Below are positions 44,166-54,149 of a DNA stretch of 64,000 nt, piece after piece (position 1 is the stretch's first letter; each line of letters begins with the position of its first letter). Under the pieces are notes generated by a model that saw nothing but the letters and a program-made list of their open reading frames with translations, did not search any database and was not told the DNA's origin. This DNA is from Xenopus tropicalis (taxonomy: Eukaryota; Chordata; Amphibia; Anura; Pipidae). Made by a program: the position numbers and the translations under genes. Where the stretch lies: the NCBI RefSeq assembly GCF_000004195.4, contig NC_030678.2, positions 93,020,904 to 93,084,903 of the forward strand. Reading direction: 5' to 3'.

Positions 44166-45060
44166 CCTCTATCAAAAGAAAAACAGGATTTCTTGTCTCC
44201 TTTTTTGGGAACATGTTCTTTGGTATCTCTTGAGAGCTCCCTTGACAAAGGCGTTTGAGCCGAAATGTTGGGGTATTCTTTCATCCAGAGTATCTGCCTT
44301 CATATCTTGTTTTTCAGTTATTACACTGTGGGGGTATGTATTTATTTGCTTTTTGATGGATATACAATGTTTAAAGTTTTATACTTTTTTCTGTATCATG
44401 TTTAAATTAATAAAATGTTTTTTTAATTATAAATACCTCCCTGGGGAAGTTTTTTCTGGTGTGCAGGGTTTTTGTGGGGTTTTTTTGGATGTGTATAGTC
44501 CTCTTATGGGGGGATTATTAAAACCCTAGCACCTGGATACTTTATTGTTTTTTTGTATATATAATTTTTTGGCAAGGATATTCTAGCCAGGAGTGCCCTC
44601 CATTTCTCTAAATTGTAATCACTTTCAGCAATGTCAGAACATTTACTATTATATTGTAGAGCCCGGTTAAAGATTTAGAGAGTGTTTAGTGTGGTCAGGG
44701 TGGAAACTATCATACATTAGATATGATGGTTTATCCGTCGGTTTTCGATATATGGTGGTTTGTGTAGTGTTTAACCTGATATGAATGGTTGTATCTAGAA
44801 AGTGAATGTGAGTAGGGAAGTAGTTCAGTTTTAAATTGATAGTTGGGTGAACGTCATGAGATGTTTGTGAAGATGTTCTTGTTCAGGACTTTCTCTCCGC
44901 CTGTAACACCAAGCCTTTGACGTACCTCTGCTACATAGATAATATATTCATAATCTTGACCGGTACTGAACAAGAACTTATTCAGTTCATTTATATTCCA
45001 CCAACATCTCTTTACAGACACTGTTCATCATGGACAAAAGTCTGTGAAACTTGTTTTCTA

Positions 45061-46109
45061 GATGTAACCAACTGATGCTGTGACTCATAGATTTCACCTA
45101 CTCTGACTAGCTGATTAGTGTATTACTGACAAACCTCATTATTTGGGTTGTTTGCACAAGGGGAAAAAGTTGGGTTGAATCATACTTATAATCATGTATA
45201 TCGTGAACAAGCAGAAAAATAATAAATATGTTTAAGAAAAATAGTGGAGGATCTATTTAAGTTCAGTGATTTTTATAATACATGTGGTTACCATATTAAT
45301 GAGCAGTCTTGTTAACCTGAGAGTATGTTTTTGGAGAACGGGTAACAGAATGGGGAACACACAAAAGTATTGCAAGGTAGCCAAAGTTTCCCTCTGTTTC
45401 TGCTTACATGGGTTCAGGCCAACAAACAGACTTCAGAAGTAGGTCGTGGATGGGTGACAATCCATATTTGTCACCACTCTACCCCCTCACCAGCCTCCTT
45501 GCTCTGTCCGAACCCCACTAGTGACAGGGTGCTTCTAACTTATGTTGGCACTTGCCCTACCCCTCTGAGGACATCAAATATAAGGTGGGTTAGATTTATA
45601 AATTGGCCTGGTTATATGATATGGGTTTGGTTAGGGTTAGACACTGGTTAAATCATTTTGATCTGCTTGTTACTAGTGCATACATTGTTTTAAGTTAGAT
45701 TAAAGCTGTCCAAATTGAGTATTGTGGAGTATTGTAGCCCTATTAGTCCCATGTGTGTCCAGTGGCTCTACTGACTTTCATTTTTTTGTACAGAAAAAAA
45801 AGTTAGTTAGGGCATCACTGATATAGTCGGTTACATTGTATAACCACATCGGTAAATGTTGTGTGTCTGCTCTGTTTAACAACAACTTTTGCTAAATATG
45901 TCATGCACTGGCCTTTTAGATGATGGCTGCCTACACACCGATATTACTAAAAATATTTGCTATGTAAACAGTGTAATTTAGAAATAAAATGCACACCATA
46001 AAATCATTGCAGAATCACTTTAATGATTATTTCATTGTGGTTTACGGTTTCATTAGTTTCTATGCAATATATTTGACTGTAGAGGAGCCCAGCACCTTAA
46101 TTAGTCAAT
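45061..46109. other. Intron 1, distal part
   Basis: Possible Penelope continuation to about 45340, too decayed to read. The rest is unassigned. Confidence 0.4.
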
Positions 46110-46179
46110 GTGTAATAACTTGGTAATTAGTATACGTGTAATAACTTTGTAATTAGTATATGTGTAATAACTTGGTATG
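46110..46179 (+). repeat. 26-bp tandem repeat, 2.7 copies
   Basis: GTGTAATAACTTGGTAATTA recurs at 46110, 46136 and 46162 with period 26. It ends 33 bp before usp32 exon 2, so it overlaps the region where the branch point would lie. Confidence 0.9.
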
Positions 46180-46211
46180 CTAATAATTGCTCTTTTGCTT
46201 TTAAAATGCAG

Positions 46212-46342
46212 TGACTGACGTTGAACTGAAGAGGCTGAAAGATGCCTTCAAGAGAACTTGTGGAGGACCTTCCTACTACATGAATCAGCAATGTTTTATA
46301 AGGGAAGTCCTTGGGGATGGGGTCCCCCCTAAGGTTGCAGAG
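46212..46342 (+). CDS. usp32: usp32 exon 2, residues 20-63
   Basis: The acceptor reads TTAAAATGCAG and the donor GAG then GTAAGA. The exon is 131 nt: two bases complete the Val20 codon and 43 codons follow, ending in phase 0. The encoded peptide begins VTDVELKRLKDAFKRTCGG and ends GDGVPPKVAE, a close match to remembered USP32. It belongs to the EF-hand-like helical N-terminal region rather than the catalytic domain. The acceptor has a weak pyrimidine tract (TTGCTCTTTTGCTTTTAAAATGCAG). A 26-bp tandem repeat lies just upstream and a palindromic repeat begins about 13 bp after the exon. Confidence 0.93.
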
Positions 46343-46354
46343 GTAAGAAACTAT

Positions 46355-46527
46355 CCCCCATAAGTAATATAAGGCACTGCGTTTGCCCAGGAGCAGTTAC
46401 CCATAGCTACCAATAGGATTTTTGCATTTAAACAGGTGACCAGTAAATACTACCTGTTGATTGGTTGCTATAGGTTACTGCTCCTGGGCAAACGAAGTGA
46501 CTTTTATTACATTACCCCATAAATGTG
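46355..46527. mobile_element. Palindromic MITE next to exon 2
   Basis: GCGTTTGCCCAGGAGCAGTT and ACTGCTCCTGGGCAAACG are inverted arms; the ends read TAAGTAATATAAGGCACT and GTGACTTTTATTACATTACC. It sits almost directly after the donor of usp32 exon 2. Confidence 0.75.
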
Positions 46528-46646
46528 TTACCTGAAAGCCGCTTAGTCTTTTGGGTTGAATTCTTCATTGTTTCTTCTTTAAATGGGTGTGCTTATTGTA
46601 AAGAAACAGTAAATGTTTTGCAGAATTTTATTTGGATTTAGAGGTC

Positions 46647-47249
46647 TTAAAGGGGATATATACCACAAATTTTTACAATGCACTAAACCATGCCAAATAA
46701 CGTAAAATAGAAGGAAGTGCTTTTATTTTAATACCTTTGGGTTCAAATATGTCCATAACTGCTTGAAAACTGTGCTCTACCCAGACCTTATGTCAGCTTC
46801 CGGTTTAGACTCTTCAGTATATTGCTCAGAGCCGCCGGCCCTCATAGACTTCTATAACAACCTCACCTACTTAAAGTGAATATTTATAGAGTGGGCGGGG
46901 TTTAGCGATGTCACAGGTAGTCCGTTCCTGCTCTACTCGCTCCTCTCCCCCCCCCGGCAGCAGCACAAGCAGAGAGACACAGAAGGAGGGAGGGGTTTTC
47001 CCTGCTGCTGCTGAGTAAAGCCTGTCAGTCAGTGCTGTGACCAGTTCCTGTGGGAGACTGAAGCTACACTCCCATGTCTCATTTGGCTCTGACTTCTGAT
47101 CAGTGAGGTTGTGTGTGCAGCTCTCATATAATGGCAGTTTTAGGAAGTAAAATGCTTTCAAAACATCATTCTTTCTGCATCATTTAACATTTTGAGGGAG
47201 GATGAATATTATAACTGAATATGAACTTTATATAAAATGTCTCCTTTAA
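46647..47249. mobile_element. T2-type MITE, 603 bp
   Basis: TTAAAGGGGATATATACCAC begins and TATAAAATGTCTCCTTTAA ends it, with TTAA at both sides. The interior has a GC-rich middle (GTGGGCGGGGTTTAGCG) and a C9 run. Confidence 0.8.
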
Positions 47250-47269
47250 GAGTAAGTAGCATTTTTTTT

Positions 47270-47585
47270 ATATTTTTAGTATGATGCAGAGAGTAACATT
47301 CTGAGACAATTTGGAATTGGTCTTCATTTTTTATTTGTATTTTTTTATTTATTTTTTCATTTTCAGTTCAGGAGATCTTCAGTTTGGAGTTTCAGCAGCT
47401 ATCTGGTTGCTAGGATCCAAGTCACCTTAGCAACCAGGCAGTTGTTTGAATGAGAGGCTGGTATATGAATAGGAGAGGACCTGAATAGACCTGAAAGTAA
47501 CAATAACAATAAAACTCACAGAGCAATAGTTTTTTGGCTGCAGGGGTCAGTGATTCGTATTTGAAAGCTGAAAGCCTATTTGAAA
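47270..47585. mobile_element. T2-type MITE, internal part
   Basis: TAGTATGATGCAGAGAGTAA, ATCTGGTTGCTAGGATCC and GAATAGGAGAGGACCTGAAT are the signature of the TTAAAGGGGTTGTTC family (compare 52653-53389). Both ends are missing; it abuts the next element at 47586. Confidence 0.7.
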
Positions 47586-47967
47586 TGTTAGGCACCCCCA
47601 AGTGACTTAAATCGCCTACCTTTTACCCCGGGCTGGTGCCCCTGTTAGGAGAGAACAGCACCAGCCCGGGGTAGCTGCAACGCCTCCTCTTTCCTGCTTC
47701 GCTCGCGCGCACATGCGCAGTAGAGTGAAAAAGCCGAACTTTAACAGAGAAGTCGGCTTTTCACGCTACTGTGCATGCGCCGGTCCCGGGAATTTGTCGT
47801 CAAAACGAAGCAGGAAGGAGGAAGCGTTCGCTACAGGTACCCCGGGCTGGTGCTGTTGTCTCCTAACAGGGGCACCAGCCCAGGGTACAAGGTAAGCGAT
47901 TAAAGTCACTTGGGGGTGCCTAACATTTTGGCACCCCTAAGTGACGTAGCCTTTCCTTCTCCTTTAA
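47586..47967. mobile_element. T2 hairpin MITE, left end lost
   Basis: It shares AATGTTAGGCACCCCCAAG, the GCACCAGCCCGGGG arms and the AAGCCGAACTTTAACAG core with the 8715-9135 family. The right TTAA is at 47964-47967; the left terminus is replaced by the preceding T2 fragment. Confidence 0.85.
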
Positions 47968-48128
47968 ACTTCCTTGTTGTGTATAATGGCCACATTGGTG
48001 ATGCCTGTTACATTTATTGGTTAACTCTTTCTATGGTGGTGGTCAAGGTGGGAACTAATAGTTTTATGTCATCTGCAAACACTGATATATTACTTATAGT
48101 ACCCACCCCTAAGTCATTAATCAGCAAG

Positions 48129-48735
48129 TTAAAGGACATGTAAAGCCTACATTTGCCTACAATGTATATCAGTTTGGCACGTTTCCCCCACCCAAATGGC
48201 ATCATTTGTACTGCATATATACCCTCCTCTTGCCAGCACCATCACATTTTCCTAAAGCAAATAGCAGCTTTCACCCGGTGGCCATTTTTCCTCTGATACA
48301 TTATCAGTTACATTTAAATGTGCAAGTGATTCATCATACATTTCATCAAGAATACAGGCTCAAACAGGCAGAACTGTATTTGATAAAAATTCTGCTTTGT
48401 TTGAGCACTGTAATGGTAAAGCTGAAGCAGACAGCTAAAGCTGAGTTTCTATGAGAACCAGCAATGCCATCTCTTTACTGGCTGCTAGACTGGGGGCGTG
48501 TTTAGTAATCTGAGCTTAGAACAACTGAGCATGTCTGGCAAGCCAGGAATCAAAGCAAATTCCCGAGGGCGGGGGGGCCGAGTGGGTTACAGGAGGAGAA
48601 GGAAATCTAAGTTATTAAGGAGATGTTGCACCATTACTATTAACCTCTGGACAACCAGAGTGGCAGGTATTGAACGATTTCACAGAGGCTATCCACTGAT
48701 TAAATCTTTGTGTAAGGGGTTTGCATGTCCTTTAA
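48129..48735. mobile_element. T2-type MITE inside the LINE
   Basis: TTAAAGGACATGTAAAGCC and GGTTTGCATGTCCTTTAA are inverted ends with TTAA at both sides (48129-48132 and 48732-48735). Confidence 0.87.
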
Positions 48736-48943
48736 ACAAAAGTGGACCTATTAAAGAACCCTATGGGACTTTTATCAAATGCTTTGACAAAATCTATAGA
48801 TCACCTGCAGCCCTGCTGTTCAACTTCTTACTACTCACCAGAAAAAGCAATTAAATTTGTCTGACATGACCTGTCCTTCATAAAGCCATGTTGAATACTG
48901 CTCTTAATGCCTTTCTCTAGGACATTATTTTGAATATGATCCC

Positions 48944-49329
48944 TTAAAGGGAAAGGAAAAGCAAAATGTTAGGCACCCCCAAATGACTTGAATCGCTTAC
49001 CTTCTACCCCGGGCTGGTGCACATGTACGGAGAGAACAGCACCAGCCCGGGGTAGCAGCGATCGCTTCCTGCTTCGCTGCGCGCGCATGCGCAGTAGAGT
49101 GAAAAGCCGAACTTTAACAGAGAAGTCGGCTTTTTCACTCTACTGCGCATGCGCCGGACTTGAAGTCTCAGGGAAACGAAGCCAGAAGGAGGAAGCGCAT
49201 CGCCCTAGGTGCCCCGGGCTGGTGCTGTGTTCTCCTAACAGGGGCACCAGCCCCGAAGTGATTCAAGTCACTTGGGGGTGCTTAACATTTTAGCACCCCC
49301 AAGTGAATTAGCCTTTCCTTCCCCTTTAA
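48944..49329. mobile_element. T2 hairpin MITE inside the LINE
   Basis: TTAAAGGGAAAGGAAAAGC and GCCTTTCCTTCCCCTTTAA are the ends, with TTAA at both sides. It has the complete hairpin of the 8715-9135 family, including CTACTGCGCATGCGCCGG. Confidence 0.9.
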
Positions 49330-49433
49330 GAAACCTTCAAATAATTTGCCCACCACAGATATGAAATTTACGGGCCTGTAACTGCCAGGCTGCAATCCAT
49401 TTCTCATTTTCTATCTTTGCCTTCTGGATTATT

Positions 49434-49908
49434 TTAAAGGGGACCTGTCACCCTAAGAAATAACTCCAAATTATTTTCTATATTGTTAGTTGAGCAAAAT
49501 AAACTTTACTTACTCTATATAAATAATATAAATCTTGTTCTTTCCATCTTGGAATTACTCAATCAAAGCAAGCAACCATTTTGTGGACACTGTTATGAAG
49601 GCAGGCTTTGTATCATGCCAAAATCTTGTTTATGTGCCAGAATGGGGGGCCAGATGCCCATACTCTTGCACTGGCTACACAATTAGATGAGGAGGAGGGA
49701 GGGGGAAAGTGAGATGTGCAGTGACATCTAGGTGGTGCCTAAGGCATAGAGACGGGGCAAGCAATATATGATTGACAGCTGGGATTTTTAAATGCCTTAA
49801 TAATGGGTTTGGATGTTTTAACATAAAAATGAATTTGGGTTTCATGTTTAATTTGAAAAGGACTTTTATTATACAGCTTTTTATGTCTGGGTGACAGGTC
49901 CACTTTAA
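49434..49908. mobile_element. T2-type MITE (GACCTGTCACC ends) inside the LINE
   Basis: TTAAAGGGGACCTGTCACCC and GGGTGACAGGTCCACTTTAA are inverted ends with TTAA at both sides. It is a cleaner copy of the 17318-17841 family. Confidence 0.9.
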
Positions 49909-50005
49909 AACATAGTTTATAGCATTTATAGTAATTAAATACAACTTCTGTCCCCTCTGACTTGTAGTTTTTAATTGCTTTCCTATTGACTTTTATACTT
50001 CTGAG

Positions 50006-50187
50006 TTAAAGGAGAAGGAAAGTTATTTTGGCATTTTACTGCCAATAGATTTGTCACATTAGTGCCACCTAGATCTATATATTTATTCTGTAGAAAGCAT
50101 TCTGTAGTAAAGAGCCCTAGAAGCTTTCACCAGTTGCTTAAGATATCAGCTACCATTTTAAATAGCTTCCTGTTTGCAGTCTAGCCA
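50006..50187. mobile_element. T2-type MITE, left part
   Basis: TTAAAGGAGAAGGAAAGTTA begins a T2-type element whose right end is not found; it runs into a Harbinger-like insertion. Confidence 0.6.
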
Positions 50188-50190
50188 TTA

Positions 50191-50329
50191 GGGCTGTGAC
50201 ACACAGGGAGATTAGTCGTGCCGCTTGCGCTGTGTATGCCATCCCACTGGCGATTTACATTCTAGCCGGTGGGATGGCATTTTGGGGAGATTTATCACAG
50301 GAGACTAATCTCCCAGTCTGTCAGAATCC
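50191..50329. mobile_element. Harbinger-like MITE, short copy
   Basis: GGGCTGTGACACACAGGGAG begins it after TTA, and CTCCCAGTCTGTCAGAATCC ends it before TAA. GCCATCCCACTGGCG and GCCGGTGGGATGGCA are inner arms shared with 12430-12747. Confidence 0.75.
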
Positions 50330-50332
50330 TAA

Positions 50333-50624
50333 AGGTGGCCATACATGGACCTATTCTAGCTGCTGATATCGGTCCTTGATTGATTTAGGAGCTTATCGGG
50401 ACAAGTATGGGCACGAACGATGGGCCTGCCCATCCGACATCTGGCCTGAAACGTCCAGATCTCGATTGGGCAGGTTTGAGTTTTCAGTCAGAAAAATCTG
50501 GTCTGGTCCCCGAACCAACTGCGCCTGTATCTGCTGTTGTAATTCGATTGTTTGGCCCCAGGGCCAACCGACCAAATTAGCCCGGTATTGCCAAGCAAGT
50601 GGATCTTACAGTGTATGGCCACCT
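50333..50624. mobile_element. GGCCATACAT-family MITE with TAA duplication
   Basis: AGGTGGCCATACATGG and CAGTGTATGGCCACCT are inverted ends, flanked by TAA (50330-50332 and 50625-50627). Confidence 0.87.
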
Positions 50625-50639
50625 TAAAAGGAGATGGCC

Positions 50640-50882
50640 TCTTGTTGTTTCTTCCTCTAAATGAAAGTTCCCCTGCTATCTGTAATGTACTTGAAAAGAG
50701 CAATGACCTCTCACAAGTACCTTTGCTCCAAAGAAAACAGCCCCAAGCACTAGTCTTTCGTCATAGTTTAATTCATACATTTCCTTTGCCAGTTTAGTTT
50801 CATTCTCTGCACTCTCTACAGTTCATTAATGTCTTTCTGGGGCCCAAAACTGCACTGCATCCTCAAGGTGAGGCTTTACCAG
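50640..50882 (-). mobile_element. CR1-like LINE fragment
   Basis: The minus strand gives short pieces such as LGLFSLEQRYL and REVIALFKYITD, matching the region upstream of RTRGH in the LINE at 54150-54835. TTTCTGGGGCCCAAAACTGC continues on the left of that LINE family. Confidence 0.6.
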
Positions 50883-50892
50883 CGATCCATAA

Positions 50893-51088
50893 GGGTGAAG
50901 GCACATGGAACTACTTGTAGCAGTTACTTGTCATGACCACTAAAATAGACAATGCTGATCATTTTCTAACTGTCTCTACATGTGTTTTAGCAAAGGCAAT
51001 GCTCTGTATTGTCTATGGCAGGGGATTTTCTGGAGTTTAGTAGCCGTGAAAAAATAGCTGCTACTAGTAGCTCAGTGTCTCTTCACCC
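50893..51088. mobile_element. MITE with TAA duplication (GGGTGAAGGCACATGG)
   Basis: GGGTGAAGGCACATGGAACT and GCTCAGTGTCTCTTCACCC are inverted ends flanked by TAA (50890-50892 and 51089-51091). Fragments of the family are at 43502, 51374 and 61553. Confidence 0.8.
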
Positions 51089-51091
51089 TAA

Positions 51092-51865
51092 AGAGGCAAA
51101 ATCGTGTTTTTTATTCCTTGAAGTAAGGTTTTGTTTCCCTTTCCATTTTCTCTAGGACTGTTTCCCACACTTCTTGTGCTTTTATAGACACTAGATTATT
51201 GTTTTATAACATTATGACTTTTAGGCTAATGGCACACTGGGCTGTCATCTGGGAAAACAATCCAGTGTGTGGGACAAAACATTTGAGCTTTTTGCCAAAC
51301 ACTGGACATGTTTTCCTTTGGATTTTATTTTTTTTTGAGTAATGGCTTTGTTTGACATACATCACATTAGTGAAAGGGCAAAGACACATGTGCCGACTAA
51401 TTGCGGCGACTTTCCCACCATAGGGTAGTGTATAAGTCGTTGTGACTAATCACATGGGATTTTTGCTGTGTGGAAAAGTTGTTGCGACTTTTTAAAAATT
51501 GTGTCTTCGTCTATGGCAGGCCGGCCAAACCAACTGGAACCAAAGATTTACCTGCTGGCCTCTCTGGTCCGTAACCCCCAGTCCCAACCCTTACTTTGAT
51601 TTATATATGCATGCCCACAGCCCCCTCTGGTGAAATCAGAGATAGGCAGGTTGGTCATCGAGTCATCAGGCTGTGTTGGGTCTGGACAGGGCATGTTAGT
51701 TTCCTTGCAGGTTAAAAATTTGTCAACACATTTATCACTATATGCTCCCATGCAGGCTAGTATTAGGAATATGTCTTATTAGCTTAACCCATATCCCGGG
51801 TTAAAGGACAGTGGCGATGGCCTTATTCATCTAATATAAAACAATGAACATTGCAAAACTTGATT
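51092..51865. other. Intron 2, mostly unassigned
   Basis: A fragment of the preceding MITE family (GGGCAAAGACACATGTGCCG) is at 51378-51515. The rest shows no bounded feature. Confidence 0.45.
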
Positions 51866-52034
51866 TTGGGGCGAGGGTAGACAAAGCTTTAATCCGCTTT
51901 TCTGCCTGCCTGAGAGAGGCCTGGAAAGCGCGAATGCAAACTTTTTCCAGGCCGACCACCGATCCGCTTCTCTCACCTAGGCAGAAATGGGCAGGGCCGA
52001 GAGAAGTGAATTAACGCTTCGTCTGCCCTCACCC
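51866..52034. mobile_element. Palindromic MITE (GGGGCGAGGGTAGAC)
   Basis: GGGGCGAGGGTAGACAAAGC pairs with GCTTCGTCTGCCCTCACCCT, and GCCTGGAAAGCGCG with AACTTTTTCCAGGC near the centre. Confidence 0.7.
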
Positions 52035-52037
52035 TAA

Positions 52038-52298
52038 AGGTCCCCATACACTGGCAGATCGTCAAGCGAGCAGATCTTCTCCCGATATCCCCCACCTATG
52101 AATGGGCTATGAATCGGGAGAATTTGGCCCTGGGGCCAAACAATCTAATTATAATGACGGGCATATGTAAAGTCGGTCAATGAGCCGATGCGGTCCCCGA
52201 TCTGACTAAATTTTCTAACCTGCCCGATCGGGATCTGGCCGATTTCAGGCCAGATATCAGTCGGGCAGGCCCGTTGGAAGTGCCCATACACGGGACCT
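52038..52298. mobile_element. CCCATACAC-family MITE
   Basis: AGGTCCCCATACACTGG and GCCCATACACGGGACCT are inverted ends, flanked by TAA and TTA. It carries CCTGCCCGATCGGGATCTGG. Confidence 0.82.
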
Positions 52299-52652
52299 TT
52301 AGAGTTTCAGTGCAGGAGGTCTGACAGGTCTATTTTTATATTGCTTCTTAATGTTCTTTATGTTACAAAATGTAGCTAATACATATGTTAGTATAGACTA
52401 CAATCATATGATTAAAGGGAAGAATCATGAAATCAAAATCTACAGTCTGAAAATCTTATATAGTATAAGGTGTTTTCCTTAATATGTTGCTTTATTTATG
52501 TATTTTTTTTTTATTTTTTTTTGCACCGTTTGAGTGATGTTATATTAGTTTTGCTGCTTCCACTCCCCACCTTTACCTTCCTACCTTACTTTTGGCAGCT
52601 TGCAGACTTCGAGATGTGAGAGACTTATGCATGAGTCAATAGAGGAGCCACC
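52299..52652. other. Intron 2, unassigned
   Basis: A T-rich run is at 52503-52522; nothing else is recognised. Confidence 0.45.
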
Positions 52653-53389
52653 TTAAAGGGGTTGTTCGCCTTTGAGTTAACTCTTAGGGGCGATTCAATA
52701 AAACATGAGTTTGAATCCCGAATGGGAAAAATTCGGATTGGATACGATAATTTCTGAAGATCGCAAATATCACGAAATTGCTTACGAAAAAAACGTATTA
52801 GTCATGATAATATCGTATTGGCGATCTGAATGTCACAAAATTTTCGTACCGAATGATTGTAAACAGCGGCAGAACCTTTCCGAATTTTTTGCACAAGCGT
52901 TCGAAAAAGTCGCGCGAGTGCGAAAAAATTGGTGAAAATACGCTCGGAGCGTTCGTGTCTTAATAAATCTCCCCCATAGTATGATGTAGAGAGTAATACT
53001 CTGAGACAATCTGCAGTTTATCTCAATTTTTTATTATTTGTGATTTTTAGTTAATTCAGGGGTCCAATTCAGGTTCCAAATTACTTTAGCGACGAGGGGA
53101 CAGTTTGAATGAGAGGAAGGTAAATGAATAGTAGAACAGAATAGAATAGAAAAACAAATTTTTTTTTAACATTTTTTTGGCTGCTGGGGTCTGTTACCTC
53201 CATTAAAAAACTGCAAAGAGTTAGAAGAAAAAGGCAAATAGATAAAAAACTATAGGAAATAAATAAGTAAGACCAAGTGAAAAGTTGCTTAGAATAGGAA
53301 GGCAGTTCTATAACATACTAAAGTCACTGCTCTTCTCACTTTTAGTTGGTACTTCCTTGTTCATGAAATCATGATTGTTCCCCTTTAAT
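52653..53389. mobile_element. T2-type MITE (TTAAAGGGGTTGTTC family), interrupted
   Basis: TTAAAGGGGTTGTTCGCC and GATTGTTCCCCTTTAA are the ends, with TTAA at both sides. It contains TAGTATGATGTAGAGAGTAA just after the nested element at 52688-52976. Confidence 0.87.
52688..52976. mobile_element. Nested fold-back MITE, TAG duplication
   Basis: GGGCGATTCAATAAAACATG and GTGTCTTAATAAATCTCCCC are diverged inverted ends; TAG flanks both sides (52685-52687 and 52977-52979). The body is rich in TACGAAAA/CGAATTTT motifs. A 76-codon frame in it is spurious. Confidence 0.8.
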
Positions 53390-54149
53390 TACTGGATTAC
53401 AATTTCTTTGTAGTACTTCTAAACAAGCATAAATATATTTCAAGTTCTATATTTTTAGTACTGAACATTACATAAGTTAACTTACATTTTCTTACAAATA
53501 AGAACACGAGGCAGAATATTCCAACTCTGGGAAACAGCTCACCTTAATTTACCTGGTCATCAATGTAACATCACTCAGACTGTGGGGAAAAGAAGCAGAA
53601 TAAGCAGCAATAATCTTTGATATCCTAAATGTGTTAACTGATTTTTTGCACACCATGCCCTCATTTATCAGCATATGTAATGTTGTAAGTTTTGCAAGAC
53701 AGAGAAATCTTTAGCTGAGAATCACCCATGCACAACATTATTGCTTAGCTGAAACCATTTCTGAGTTAAAATCTGTTTGTTCTGTAATTAAATGCCAAAG
53801 TTCAGAGCTATGAATTGGTGAGCAGGGAGCAATTTATGCCACATCTTCAGTATATAATAGTAAATTATTAGTCTCTTTGCCATCCTGAACTCCTCTAGCA
53901 TAAATTCACTTTTGATTCTATAAATAATATCATCCTGTAAATGCTTGATGCCACATGCTCCAAAAAGGGAATTTTAAATGATAAAAAGAAAGGGTTATTA
54001 TGAAACGTGGTGCTAAATATTTTGTAACTGTCCTATGTAATTTGTGGCTAAAGGACTTTGGTGCAGTCTACAGATAGCAAGTCTATCTCTTTTCAAACCT
54101 GCCTAATTGATATCTGGTCAATTTTCTGCCAGAAATCAGTTGGACAGAC
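53390..54149. other. Intron 2, unassigned
   Basis: No bounded feature. Confidence 0.5.

Larger units (their letters stand above)
43790..45060 (-). mobile_element. Penelope-like retroelement, rearranged
   Basis: On the minus strand 44870-44669 encodes HPTINLKLN, FPTHIHFLDTTIHI, TTIYRKPTDKPSYL and SFHPDHTKHSL, hallmarks of Penelope-type reverse transcriptase. The preceding part of the same enzyme (LCYIDNIFIILTGTEQELIQ) is encoded on the + strand at 44917-44986, so the 5' part is inverted. CTTTATTGGCTAACTAAG (43830) and GACAAAGGCGTTTGAGCCG (44243) resemble Penelope end sequences. A T2 fragment at 44096-44165 interrupts the region. Confidence 0.7.
47968..50005 (-). mobile_element. CR1-like LINE reverse transcriptase, split by three MITEs
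   Basis: Read on the minus strand, pieces come in the correct enzyme order. 49433-49330 gives SYRPVNFISVVGKLFE. 48943-48736 gives IQHGFMKDRSCQTNLIAF and IDFVKAFDK. 48128-47990 gives INDLGVGTISNISVFADDIK, with FADD codons at 48079-48068. Stops interrupt the middle piece. The gaps are T2 MITEs at 48129-48735, 48944-49329 and 49434-49908. Both ends are missing: the 3' side meets the T2 hairpin at 47967. Confidence 0.85.
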
